Below are positions 8,670 through 18,100 of a stretch of 64,000 bases of DNA, one piece after another (the stretch's first letter is position 1; each line of letters starts with the position of its first letter). A model generated the notes under the pieces. That model was not told where the DNA came from. It saw nothing but the letters and a program-made list of their open reading frames with translations, and made no database searches. The position numbers were made by a program, and so were the translations under genes. Location of the stretch: the NCBI RefSeq assembly GCF_014699005.1, contig NZ_JACWZY010000011.1, forward strand, positions 124,001-188,000. The letters are read 5' to 3'. The stretch comes from Spirosoma profusum. GTDB lineage: Bacteria > Bacteroidota > Bacteroidia > Cytophagales > Spirosomataceae.

Positions 8670-10376
8670 ATGATGCTACGTCTTCTTACGCTACTGCTGA
8701 GCCTGTGTCTGGCTCCTTTCACTATATTGCTGGCTCAGATGGGTTTTAACCTGCCCACGAGTGTCCAGCCAGTCAATGATTTCGAATTCTATAGCCGCAA
8801 TAATTTTGTGGTGAAGCAGAAATATCAGTTCACAACGGTAAACCCAGCGCTTAGCGTCAATAATCTCAGTTGTGCCACTATGCCAGCCAGTATATCTCCT
8901 CTGGCGGGTATTCTGAAAGACCCATCTGGCGATGGTCCTTACTCAGCCAATCAGAACTGCTTTCAAAATTTATCACTCGACGATGCTGTAATAGGCATTG
9001 AGATTACATTTGAGCAACTGGATACCGAAGCCAACGACGATAAAGTTGTCCTGAACACCGACATTACCAGCCTTACATTTTCCGGTACCAGCCTTCCTCC
9101 CACCACTACGTTCGCAGGAAAATATCTCACCGTAACCTTTTTATCAGATGGGGACGCAACCATCGGACAGGGATTTCGGCTGCGCTGGAGAGCCTTGGTT
9201 GGCGATAATCCACCATTAACACAACCCGTTGAAGTGGGCAATACACTCCGATTTAATACTGTCGACGGTTGGTTTAAGGCGGGCGGGCCCCGCAACGTAG
9301 TGAATGCACAGGCATCGGCTGCAATCGGTGAATACAACACCGTCTTTGGCCCGGTAAGTGCTGCTCTGGGAATCGACAACGTTATCAAAACAGGATCGTC
9401 AGCCGCCATTACGTTGGGCAATAGCAATACAGCGGCATCCGCCAATTCGATGGCAATTGGTTATAAGAACGTAAGTGAAAACCTGACATCGGTTGCCATA
9501 GGCAGCAGCAATTCCGCCCTATCAAATTCCAGCCTTGCGTTGGGGACAAACAATAGGTCTGATGATAGCCGTTCCGTCGCTATTGGATACCGGAACGTAT
9601 CGCAGGGCGTTGAAGCAATAACTATGGGCTCCGCCAACACGGCTACAGCTGACCAGAGTGCCGTTATTGGCTGGAATAGCGCTGCTGGCGGTCAGTATAC
9701 CATGGCAATGGGTCGGCGGGTATCAACCAATTCATTACAGGGTTCCTTTATTCTGGGCGACAATACCAGCACTACGGCAGTGACTACTACTACGAATTCG
9801 AATCAATTTACGGCTCGATTTACGGGAGGCTTCCGTATGATAACAGCCATCAATACGTCAGGCGTACCCACGGCAGGCGTCTCGCTAACGGCGGGTGGTA
9901 CGTCCTGGGCAACCCTTTCCGACTCGTCCCGAAAAGAACTGTTTCTGCCCGTTGATGGCCCCGATTTGCTACGTAAAATTGGAGGAATGAAACTTACTAC
10001 TTGGAATTACAAAGGCCAGCGGGGCATCCGGCATTACGGACCGATGGCGCAGGAGTTTTTCAGTTTGTTTGGGCGTGATGAACACGGTACAATTGGTACA
10101 GACAGATTGATAACTACACAGGATATTGAGGGCCTTACGCTAACGGCGGTACAGGCATTGGTACGTGAAAATGAGCAATTTAAAATCGAAAATGCTGGCT
10201 TAAAAAAACGTACCGAACGCCTTGAGCAACAGATTGTCCAACTCAGGAAAGAGCAGAAAAATCAGGAAGATTTTCTGGAAGCCCGGTTCCAGCGGCTGGA
10301 AAACAATCTCCCTAAATCACGCAAAACAGTTGCTACGTTGCCAATCGACCAGAAACGTAGTACGCTACGTCCGTAA
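8670..10376 (+). CDS. YadA-like head repeat protein with endosialidase-chaperone (S74) domain, copy 1
   Basis: A 568-residue secreted protein. The signal peptide ends at LLAQ (residue about 23). Residues about 210-375 hold YadA/Hep_Hag-type head repeats (SMAIGYKN, SVAIGSSN, SLALGTNN, SVAIGYRN), which build left-handed parallel beta-rolls in trimers. From about residue 415 comes a Peptidase_S74-like domain: the LSDSSRKELF motif with the Ser-Asp pair used for self-cleavage in phage endosialidases, then WNYKGQRGIRHYGPMAQEF. A coiled coil (about 500-553) ends the protein. Inference: a trimeric surface fibre folded by its own C-terminal chaperone. A very similar gene follows 85 bases downstream. 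Confidence 0.85.
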   Translation: MMLRLLTLLLSLCLAPFTILLAQMGFNLPTSVQPVNDFEFYSRNNFVVKQKYQFTTVNPALSVNNLSCATMPASISPLAGILKDPSGDGPYSANQNCFQNLSLDDAVIGIEITFEQLDTEANDDKVVLNTDITSLTFSGTSLPPTTTFAGKYLTVTFLSDGDATIGQGFRLRWRALVGDNPPLTQPVEVGNTLRFNTVDGWFKAGGPRNVVNAQASAAIGEYNTVFGPVSAALGIDNVIKTGSSAAITLGNSNTAASANSMAIGYKNVSENLTSVAIGSSNSALSNSSLALGTNNRSDDSRSVAIGYRNVSQGVEAITMGSANTATADQSAVIGWNSAAGGQYTMAMGRRVSTNSLQGSFILGDNTSTTAVTTTTNSNQFTARFTGGFRMITAINTSGVPTAGVSLTAGGTSWATLSDSSRKELFLPVDGPDLLRKIGGMKLTTWNYKGQRGIRHYGPMAQEFFSLFGRDEHGTIGTDRLITTQDIEGLTLTAVQALVRENEQFKIENAGLKKRTERLEQQIVQLRKEQKNQEDFLEARFQRLENNLPKSRKTVATLPIDQKRSTLRP

Positions 10377-10461
10377 CGCTACGTTCAACTTAGTTTTTTC
10401 TACAAACGTAACGCCTGATTATCAAACGTATCATTCACACAATTCCTAAACGAATCCAGAA

Positions 10462-12204
10462 ATGAATACATTACTACGTTACGCTCTGTTACTGAGTTTA
10501 TTACTGGCTCCATGTACTACGTTGCTGGCTCAGATCGGTATCAATTCGCCAACGGGTGTAAAACCGACCAACGATTTCGAAGTGTATACCCGTGGTAACT
10601 TTTTTGTTCAGCAGAAATATCGTTACGTTACAACCGACCCCAATGCCAGCATTAACAACCTAAGTTGCGTTTCACCGTCAGCGAACCTGACAGCGCTGGC
10701 CGGGATTTTAAAAGATCCCAACGGCGATGCGAACTACACACCCGGACTTAGTTATTCCTGTATTCAGACAGTTTATTTGGGAAGTATCGATTCCCAAACC
10801 CTGGCCGGTGGAGTTATAATAGGCATTGAACTCACCGTCGAAGAATTCGGTACCGATTCTGATGATCGTCTGCTTATCCATAATTCAGATAACAAAAGCG
10901 TTATCTACCCGCTGTCGGGCAGTGACTGGGCTGGATTGAAACTGATTGTTACTGGGACTACTGCCAGGTTTTCGTTCATAACCGACAATGATGCAAATGC
11001 GGGTTCTGGGTTTCGGATAAAGTGGCGGGCGCTTATTCAGGAAAATTCGGATCCTAATGCATTTATTGTCAACGCGTTTGGAAGTGGATTTTCGTTCGAT
11101 ACGTACAGAAGTTCCTTCCGGGCGGGTATGCTTAACCAAAGTCAGACCGGGGAAGGATTTTTCACCTTTGCAGCCGGTTATCAAAATGAGGTTTCAGGGG
11201 CGAGTTCAGCAGCACTGGGGCATCAAAATGACGTAGATGGCACCTCGTCAGTCGCATTAGGCAGAGACAATTTTGTCAATAATTCCGCGTTCGCTGCCAT
11301 CACGGCTGGAAGAAGCAATACGGCCATCGATGATTATTCCCTTTCAATGGGTGACAATAATCGAGCGGCTGGCGATGCTTCTCTGGCCCTGGGCAGGCAG
11401 AATTCTACATCGGCCGTGGGAGCCAGTTCCATTGGCTTGCAAAACCGGGCGCTTGGCGAAGCGGCTCTGGCACTTGGCGAATCTAATACGGCCATCTCGG
11501 CCAATGGTGTCGCCATTGGACTGAGTAACATCAGCCAGGGTATATCTGCGGTCACAATTGGTGAATCTAGCTCCGCGCTTGGGCAACGGTCGGTGGCGAT
11601 GGGGTATAAAGCATCCACCAACAACTTTGCTGGCGCGTTTATTTTAGGCGACAACAGCACCACGACCATCACCAGTACAACAGCCAATCAGTACACAGCA
11701 CGATTCACCGGCGGCTTCCGTATGGTTACTGCCGTCAATGGCTCAGGCGTACCCACGGCAGGCGTCTCGCTAACGGCGGGAGGTACGTCCTGGGCAACCC
11801 TTTCCGACTCGACCCGAAAAGAACTATTTCTCCCTATTGATGGACCCGATCTACTCCGGAAAATTAGTGGTATGAAACTCACTATGTGGAACTACAAAGG
11901 CCAGCGGGGCATCCGGCATTACGGACCGATGGCGCAGGAGTTTTTCAGTTTGTTTGGGCGTGATACGTATGGAACAGTCGGTTCAGATAAGCTGATAACC
12001 ACGCAGGATATTGAGGGCCTTACGCTGACGGCGGTACAGGCATTAGCACGTGAAAATGAGCAACTAAAAGCCGAAATAAAAGCGTTAAAAACCGAACGTA
12101 GCACCCAGGCAAATCGAATTGCACAATCCGAAAAACGACTGGACGCCCTAGAATCGATCTTACTGGCGAAACGGCAACGTAGCGCTTACCGGGTAGCGCG
12201 ATAA
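10462..12204 (+). CDS. YadA-like head repeat protein with endosialidase-chaperone (S74) domain, copy 2
   Basis: A 580-residue paralogue of the gene just upstream, with the same order: signal peptide (ending LLAQ), N-terminal domain (NDFEVYTRGNFFVQQKY), head repeats (SVALGRDN, SLSMGDNN, SLALGRQN, ALALGESN, GVAIGLSN), S74-like domain with LSDSTRKELF and WNYKGQRGIRHYGPMAQEFF, and a final coiled coil. The head has diverged while parts of the S74-coding DNA are identical to copy 1, which suggests gene conversion. The two probably form related or mixed trimeric fibres. Whether the Ser-Asp pair still cleaves is untested. An inverted repeat follows the stop codon. Confidence 0.85.
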   Translation: MNTLLRYALLLSLLLAPCTTLLAQIGINSPTGVKPTNDFEVYTRGNFFVQQKYRYVTTDPNASINNLSCVSPSANLTALAGILKDPNGDANYTPGLSYSCIQTVYLGSIDSQTLAGGVIIGIELTVEEFGTDSDDRLLIHNSDNKSVIYPLSGSDWAGLKLIVTGTTARFSFITDNDANAGSGFRIKWRALIQENSDPNAFIVNAFGSGFSFDTYRSSFRAGMLNQSQTGEGFFTFAAGYQNEVSGASSAALGHQNDVDGTSSVALGRDNFVNNSAFAAITAGRSNTAIDDYSLSMGDNNRAAGDASLALGRQNSTSAVGASSIGLQNRALGEAALALGESNTAISANGVAIGLSNISQGISAVTIGESSSALGQRSVAMGYKASTNNFAGAFILGDNSTTTITSTTANQYTARFTGGFRMVTAVNGSGVPTAGVSLTAGGTSWATLSDSTRKELFLPIDGPDLLRKISGMKLTMWNYKGQRGIRHYGPMAQEFFSLFGRDTYGTVGSDKLITTQDIEGLTLTAVQALARENEQLKAEIKALKTERSTQANRIAQSEKRLDALESILLAKRQRSAYRVAR

Positions 12205-12253
12205 GTCAACATGAATAATGGATTAATTGGCCAGTTAACTAACTCTTTTACAG

Positions 12254-12370
12254 AACGTTGCTGACGCGCGGGACTTCGACAGGCTCAGCCTGACAAACCA
12301 GTTTGAGTCAACAAATTCAAGTATACTGTCAGGCTGAGCCTGTCGAAGCCCCGCGCGTCAGCAATACGTT
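12254..12370. repeat. Long inverted repeat with CGACAGGCTCAGCCTG core, copy 1
   Basis: Left arm 12254-12295 pairs with right arm 12327-12370 over more than 40 positions with only a few bulges, around a 31-base loop. The arms contain the core CGACAGGCTCAGCCTGAC flanked by GCTGACGCGCGGG. The same core occurs in the inverted repeat at 28669-28780, but with different arm ends. It lies between convergent genes (S74 copy 2 and the sigma factor) and may terminate both. Confidence 0.88.
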
Positions 12371-12396
12371 AATTTATAGCCTGGCCAGGCTACAAC

Positions 12397-13653
12397 TCAG
12401 CCGGAAAATCGGTTTAGTTTCTTTTGTAGAAGGTCCTTTTCGGCGGAAGCCGTAGTAAGGTCAATGGCTCGTTTATAATGGTTTTGGGCGAGTTCTATCT
12501 GATAATTCTGTTCGTATAAATCGCCCAAAATTGCGTGGTAATACTGCATGGTATACAACCCTGACAATGCCAAAGCTTCGGTAAGCGCCTGCTGGGGTCC
12601 ATGTACGTTTGCGACCACTACCGTACGGTGCAGGGCAACAACCGGTGTAGCCGTTTGCTTCAACAATAAATCATAATACTGGAGAATGGTCAGCCAATCG
12701 GTGGCTTCATACGTAGCAGCAATGCAGTGCTGCATGGCAATACCAGCTTCGAAATGGTAATCGCTAAACTGCTCTCCTTCAGCCGACCGGTCCAGGTAGT
12801 ATTGCCCTTTTTGAATAAGTTTCTGATTCCATCGACTCCGGTCCTGATCGGGTAGCAGTATAATAGCACCGTCCTTGTCGGTTCGGGCATCGAAACGAGC
12901 AGCCTGAAAACAGAACAACGCCAGCAGTGCATCCACAACTGGGAATTTAGTACGTGGGGTTTGGGTCAACAACAGGCAAAGTCGCATGGCTTCTTCGCAC
13001 AAATCCCGCCGAATAAGTTGGTCGGACTGCGACGAATTGTAGCCTTCGTTGAAAAGTAGATAAATGACTCTCAATACGTTATCCAATCGACCAACGAGCT
13101 GATTTCCGGCGGGCACTTCGAGTTGTATGGCTTCCTGCCTGATTTTTTCTTTTGCCCGATAAATACGTTTAGCGATGGTTTCGTCGGTCGTCAGAAAAGC
13201 GCTGGCAATCTCCCGAACGCTCAGGCCGCACAGAATTTTCAGGCACATCGCCATCTGCGACTCGACCCCAATAGCCGGGTGACAGATGGCAAACAGCATC
13301 TGTAACTGACTGTCGGTGAGATCATCGTCGAAAAACACGGGCTGATTCATGGCTTCTGTGGCTTCCTGCTGAAGCAGGTAGTCAACATCCGGGCTAATTT
13401 GCCGGAATCGATTTTCGCGCCGTACTACGTCCAGTGCCTTGTTTTTGGCGATCCGATACAACCAGGCGCTTGGGTTATCGGGAATTCCCTGAAAGGACCA
13501 GCTACGTAGCGCCTGCATCATGGTATCCTGCACGACGTCCTCCGCCAGATCGACTCGGTCGAAACCCAGCATACAGGTCAGCACAGACACGATACGTCCG
13601 GCCTCGTGACGAAACAGGTGGTCAACCAACTGACTTGAATCGGAAGGCGGCAT
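12397..13653 (-). CDS. ECF-type RNA polymerase sigma factor with C-terminal TPR-like region (ECF42 group)
   Basis: A 418-residue sigma-70 family factor. Sigma region 2 spans about residues 15-85 (AEDVVQDTMMQALRSW and NPSAWLYRIAKNKALDVVRRE). Sigma region 4 spans about 110-172 (CGLSVREIASAFLTTDETIAKRIYRAKEKIR). The long C-terminal part contains LFNEGYNSS (DUF6596-type) and TPR-like helices, which is the architecture of the ECF42 group. Known ECF42 factors lack an anti-sigma factor and lie beside DGPF/YCII-domain genes; one is found here at 14478-14831. The start codon overlaps the stop of the CPBP gene (TAATG), so translation is probably coupled. Confidence 0.9.
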   Translation of the reverse strand: MPPSDSSQLVDHLFRHEAGRIVSVLTCMLGFDRVDLAEDVVQDTMMQALRSWSFQGIPDNPSAWLYRIAKNKALDVVRRENRFRQISPDVDYLLQQEATEAMNQPVFFDDDLTDSQLQMLFAICHPAIGVESQMAMCLKILCGLSVREIASAFLTTDETIAKRIYRAKEKIRQEAIQLEVPAGNQLVGRLDNVLRVIYLLFNEGYNSSQSDQLIRRDLCEEAMRLCLLLTQTPRTKFPVVDALLALFCFQAARFDARTDKDGAIILLPDQDRSRWNQKLIQKGQYYLDRSAEGEQFSDYHFEAGIAMQHCIAATYEATDWLTILQYYDLLLKQTATPVVALHRTVVVANVHGPQQALTEALALSGLYTMQYYHAILGDLYEQNYQIELAQNHYKRAIDLTTASAEKDLLQKKLNRFSG

Positions 13654-14282
13654 TACAGTAAAAAGGCGATGATTGCGTACGACAACGTATTGCCTAAACC
13701 ATGCGCCATCCAGCCTGGAATGATGCTGCCATTGGCGAATTTTTCCTTGATGTAACCAATTAGCCAGCCGGCGAATCCCGAAAAGAGAAAGAAGAAAACC
13801 AGCGTAAACGGCGACGATTTGACAATCAGCCAGAATAAAAGCAGGTGTACTAAGCCAAAGATTACCGCCTGTGCTACGTTACCTACGTTAAATCCAAGAC
13901 TGGCTATCAGCCGTTTGGCAATAAATCCCCGAAAGAAAATCTCTTCCGAAAGCGACGTTTTAATCAGCGCGATTAGTAACAACGTAGTAACCGACTCGAC
14001 CGAAAAACCCATCTGACGAAGTTGCCCCGTAACGCTTTTGGGAGACGTAACGGCCTGTCGGATACCGTCGTCCAAAAAGGCAAAGCCGACGCCAACCGCC
14101 AGAAACAACAGCAACGTAGCAAACGTGTACTGCATGGATTTTCGGGTCGGGTTATAGAAACCAATGTATTGCCCAAAAGTGATTTGTTTGTTACGTCGGA
14201 ATAGAAAAAACAAAAACGGAATCAATGTAAACAATGCTACCTGAAGCACCGCCGAAATGGCTTGATTGATCAATGTCGCCAT
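13653..14282 (-). CDS. CPBP family intramembrane protease-like protein
   Basis: A 209-residue integral membrane protein with about six hydrophobic helices. The CPBP (Abi) signature is visible: a helix with SLSEEIFFRGFIAKRL (the EExxxR-type motif, about residues 110-126), then GLVHLLLFW with its histidine, and a later GFAGWLIGYIKEKFANGSIIPGWMAHGLGN helix. Family members include type II CAAX prenyl endopeptidases and proteins of unknown substrate. The gene ends in a TAATG overlap with the sigma factor start, which places it in the same unit. Substrate is not known; a role in controlling the sigma factor is only a guess from the coupling. Confidence 0.85.
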   Translation of the reverse strand: MATLINQAISAVLQVALFTLIPFLFFLFRRNKQITFGQYIGFYNPTRKSMQYTFATLLLFLAVGVGFAFLDDGIRQAVTSPKSVTGQLRQMGFSVESVTTLLLIALIKTSLSEEIFFRGFIAKRLIASLGFNVGNVAQAVIFGLVHLLLFWLIVKSSPFTLVFFFLFSGFAGWLIGYIKEKFANGSIIPGWMAHGLGNTLSYAIIAFLL

Positions 14283-14411
14283 GCTGCCAACAACGTTTAG
14301 AACTTCCCAACAAACGTACTGTGAATCACAATTTACGGATTATGCACCAAGCACACCAGTAATCCACAAATAGTTAATGAGTGGTTTAAACGTAATTGTC
14401 TTTGTCATGCT

Positions 14412-14471
14412 GAGGCACGTCCGGTTCATAGCAGAACCGTGTCCTCATCCACCATGAATGAGGACACGGTT
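14412..14471. repeat. Three-arm alternative hairpin downstream of the DGPF gene
   Basis: Arm A (14412-14426) pairs imperfectly with arm B (14435-14448), while arm B pairs perfectly over 14 bp with arm C (14458-14471, ATGAGGACACGGTT). The two folds exclude each other. The block starts just after TTTGTCATGCTGAGG, the head sequence shared with the hairpins at 14937 and 20652. It ends 6 bases from the DGPF gene stop codon. Confidence 0.7.
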
Positions 14472-14477
14472 ACCGTT

Positions 14478-14831
14478 TTACTCGAAGTTGATAATAGGCC
14501 GAACCTCAACAGTGCCGTCCATATCGAACATAGGGCATCCTTTTGCCAGTTCAACGGCTTCGTCCAGGCTGGCCGCTGTCAGGAGCATATAGCCGCCAAC
14601 AATCTCTTTTCCCTCGGTAAATGGCCCGTCTGTGACCACCTGCCCTCCTTTCTTCATGACTTTACCGACGGGTGCCAGCGCATCAGTACCTAGCATTTTG
14701 CCTTGTGCCGCCAGTCCGCCAATCCAGTTGTTCCACTTCTGAATTTCGGCCTGAATGGCTTCTGGAGATTGCTCAATATAAGCCAATTCCTGCGAATAAG
14801 GGGAGTAAAAAACGAGCATGAACTTGTCCAT
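14478..14831 (-). CDS. DGPF domain / YCII-related protein
   Basis: A 117-residue soluble protein of the YCII/DGPF family. It opens MDKFMLVFYSPYS and carries the diagnostic VTDGPFTEGKEIVGGY motif at about residues 67-82, then AASLDEAVELAKGCP and a final beta strand VEVRPI. The fold is a dimeric alpha-beta ferredoxin-like barrel. Genes of this type travel with ECF42 sigma factors, as here, and are likely targets or partners in the same regulon. The exact reaction is unknown for this subfamily. An upstream ATG is not needed, since the length matches the family. Confidence 0.9.
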   Translation of the reverse strand: MDKFMLVFYSPYSQELAYIEQSPEAIQAEIQKWNNWIGGLAAQGKMLGTDALAPVGKVMKKGGQVVTDGPFTEGKEIVGGYMLLTAASLDEAVELAKGCPMFDMDGTVEVRPIINFE

Positions 14832-15148
14832 TGTACTTGATTAGTTAGGGTGATTAATTGGTTTTCGTCACTAAGACGAATGAGAATGCCCAAATCGGAC
14901 ACGCATCTGAAAAAAATTCAAAAATTTTCTGAGTCGTTTTTGTCATACTGACGAAGGAAGCATCTTAGGGTACCCTTGACCTCATGTATTGAGACCTTAA
15001 ATGCTTCCTTCGTCAGCATGACAAAAAAAACTTACTCGAAACGTTAAACAACTTCCGAGTAAAAACATCGCTGTACTCGCATTTTGTATTTGAATTGTAC
15101 CATCATTCAGCAGAACAATTCAGGTTTAACCCATACCCGTATGCGACC
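14832..15148. other. Intergenic region between the DGPF gene and the hybrid sensor
   Basis: This 317-base divergent gap carries the promoters of two genes and one long hairpin (14937-15026). Short A/T-rich runs flank the hairpin on both sides. I see no convincing TAnnTTTG box. A 54-base in-frame extension of the sensor gene from a TTG at 15095 is possible but unlikely, because the ATG at 15149 gives a proper signal peptide. Confidence 0.6.
14937..15026. repeat. Long inverted repeat of the TTTTTGTCAT family
   Basis: Left arm from 14937 reads TTTTTGTCATACTGACGAAG and continues to about 14965; the right arm, about 14997-15026, ends CAGCATGACAAAAA. Pairing is close to perfect apart from a two-base internal mismatch. 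The loop contains a second short complementary pair (AGGGT / ACCCT). The head sequence matches the inverted repeat at 20652-20772. Confidence 0.82.
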
Positions 15149-18100
15149 ATGAGCTTTACAAAAACCATCCTTTTTTCCGGTCTGTGGGCGGTTTATAGCT
15201 TTTCTCTACGTCCGGTTGCGGTTTGCCAGTCTGAGCTACAGACCTTTAGTCATCTCTCGGTTGAGGAGGGTTTGTCGCAAAGCAGTGTGTATGCCATTAC
15301 GCAGGACACCAAAGGCTTTATGTGGTTCGGCACCCGCGACGGACTGAATCGATTTGATTCACACCGGGTTGCGGTTTACAATACACAGGGCAGCAAAAAA
15401 AATAGCCTTCCATCCAATACGATCAACGGTTTACTGGTCGATAAGCGGGGTCAGTTATGGGTCGGCACCAGCAGAGGGCTAACCAGATATAGACCGCTAC
15501 AGGATGATTTCGAGCGGATTTCGTTCGCAGACAGCCGAGTTGCTACGTTGCCTGATTCCAATATTACCAGCCTTTTCGAAGATCACCAGCAACAGCTCTG
15601 GGTCGGTACGTTGCACGGACTCTATCGGCTACACCCGAAAAATCCTAATCAGTATCAACCCATCAAAACGCTGACGAAAAACCCGCTTGACCTATCGAAA
15701 GCGTATATCCGAACAATTTATCAGGACCGGGAACATACTCTTTGGGTCGGTACGTCGGCTGGCTTAACCAGACTTCGGCCGATGAAATCCGGCCAGTTTC
15801 AGCTAACTAATTATTTTCTGGCTCCTGCCGATTCGATTTACCACGATGTCTCGAACGGCGTCAATGCCATTGCCGAAGACCAATCCGGACGGTTGTGGGT
15901 CGGTACCGAACGTAAAGGCATTGCTATATTCGATAAGCGGACAGGGCACGTTGTTTCGTGGCATCCTGCGGCTGGACTGGATTTAAGTATGCAGACCGTA
16001 CGGACCATTCAGCCTGACGGAAAAGGGAGTTTTTGGGTCGGTACCATGTCGGGGCTGTACATTATCGCACAGGACGGCAACCGGTTCAAAACGTTGACCA
16101 ATCAGCCCGCTGACCCTGGCTCACTGAGCGACAATTCGATACGTTCACTTTTTCAGGACCGGGACGGTTCCTTCTGGGTCGGTACGTATTATGGTGGGGT
16201 GGATATGTACAGTCCACTGGCCCGGCAGTTTGGTTCGTTTCGCCCGCTTGATCGATTGGGGGGAATGCCCTTTAAAATTGCCAGTTCCATTCTGCCAGCA
16301 CAAAATCCACGTCAATTATGGCTGGGGACGGAGGATAAGGGCCTACTTTTGGTCAACAATAATCAGACGATTGCCCGGCACTTCAAACACGACCCTAAAA
16401 ATGCGCAGTCGCTGTCGAACGATAAGGTGAAATGCCTGCTGGCTGATGGCACAAAAGGCTTGTGGATTGGCACGATTAAGGGGCTAAATTACCTGGATGT
16501 GCGTCGGCAGGTCATTACGCAATTCCTGCACGAACCGACAAACCCGCGCTCACTGCCGAATGACCGTATTTATGATCTCAAACGGGATAAACAGGGAACG
16601 TTATGGGTTGCAATCAATCAGGGCGGCCTTTGCCGATATGATCCGATTACGCGCTCATTTGTGTCGTTGGTTCATCAGGCTTCGCAAAAAACTTCTCTCA
16701 GTGCCAACAGTATTACTACGTTACTGATCGACAGTCAGGGTGCTTTATGGGTGGGGACTATGGGTGGGCTAAACCGAAAAATGGATGGCAAAGACGAATT
16801 TATCCGGTTTATCCACCGTGATGACGATGCTACGTCCATCAGCAGCAATCACATCAGTTGTTTTTTTGAAGATCAGTACCATCGGCTCTGGATTGGTACT
16901 CGGGATAATGGTCTGAACCTGCTGCTTCCCGATGGGCGTACGTTTAAACACATCACCAGCAAACAAGGTCTGCCCAGCAATTCGGTCATGGGTATTCAGG
17001 AAGATAGCCGGGGCTGGTTATGGATCAGTACCGACAAAGGGCTGGTCCAGTTCGATCCACAGCAGGAATCCTTCATTCGGTATAATAAAAATGATGGGTT
17101 GATCTGCAAAGAATTCACCCCAAATTCGACGTATCAGGATACACGTGGGTACCTGTATTTCGGTGGCTATAACGGCATCGTTCGTTTTCACCCGGACAGT
17201 ATTCGCCGGAACAACAAAGCTCCTTTGCTGGCTTTCACGCAGTTACGTTTGTTTAACGAGCAGGTCACGAATCTTCCGTCTGGTCAAAGCCCGGTTGTGT
17301 TCGACGATAAGCAGGGACTCACGTTCACGCACCGCCAGAACGTATTTTCGCTGGATTTTGCTGCGTTTAACTTCATCAACTCGGCCAAAAACCGCTACGC
17401 TTATAAGCTTTTAGGCTTTGATAACGACTGGAATTACGTCAGTGAACCCAGAGCCTTGTACATGAATCTGGAACCCGGAGACTACGTATTGCAGGTAAAG
17501 GGCGCCAATAACGATGAGGTGTGGGCCAGGAAGCCACTGGAACTGGTGATTACGGTGCTGCCCCCCTTCTGGAAAACGTACTGGGCTTACGCTTTGTACG
17601 TAGTAATTTTTGTGATTTTACTACGTCTCTGGTCGGGCTTTAATCGAAGTCGGATGCGGCTTGCTCACGAGTTGGAAGTCGAACATCTGGAGAAAAACAG
17701 GCAACAGGAACTCCATCAGACAAAGCTGAATTTCTTTACGGAGATTGCTCACGAGATTCGTACACCGTTAACACTGGTAATCGGGCCGCTCGAAACCCTG
17801 ACCGAACGCTACGTCGATGAGCCGTTTATTCAGAAGCAGGTCGCCGTGATGCGCAACAGTACCGACCGCCTGCTACGTTTACTGAATCAACTGCTGGATT
17901 TTAGAAAACATGAGACGGGTAATGTTCAGCTACATCGACAGCAGACAGACGTAGTGGTTTTCCTACGTACCATCACCGACTCTTTTCTGGATTATGCCCG
18001 GTCGCGCCAGATTACGCTGACGAATGAATCGGAGGTTGCTACGTTATTCGCCTGGATCGATGCCGGGGAAATGGAGAAAGTGATTTATAATCTCTTGCTG

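Noticed and set aside
8670-12204. Prophage remnant around the S74 domain genes
   Set aside because: S74 domains are common in phage tail spikes, but no portal, terminase, capsid, integrase or lysis gene is near. The proteins have signal peptides, so they are cellular surface proteins.
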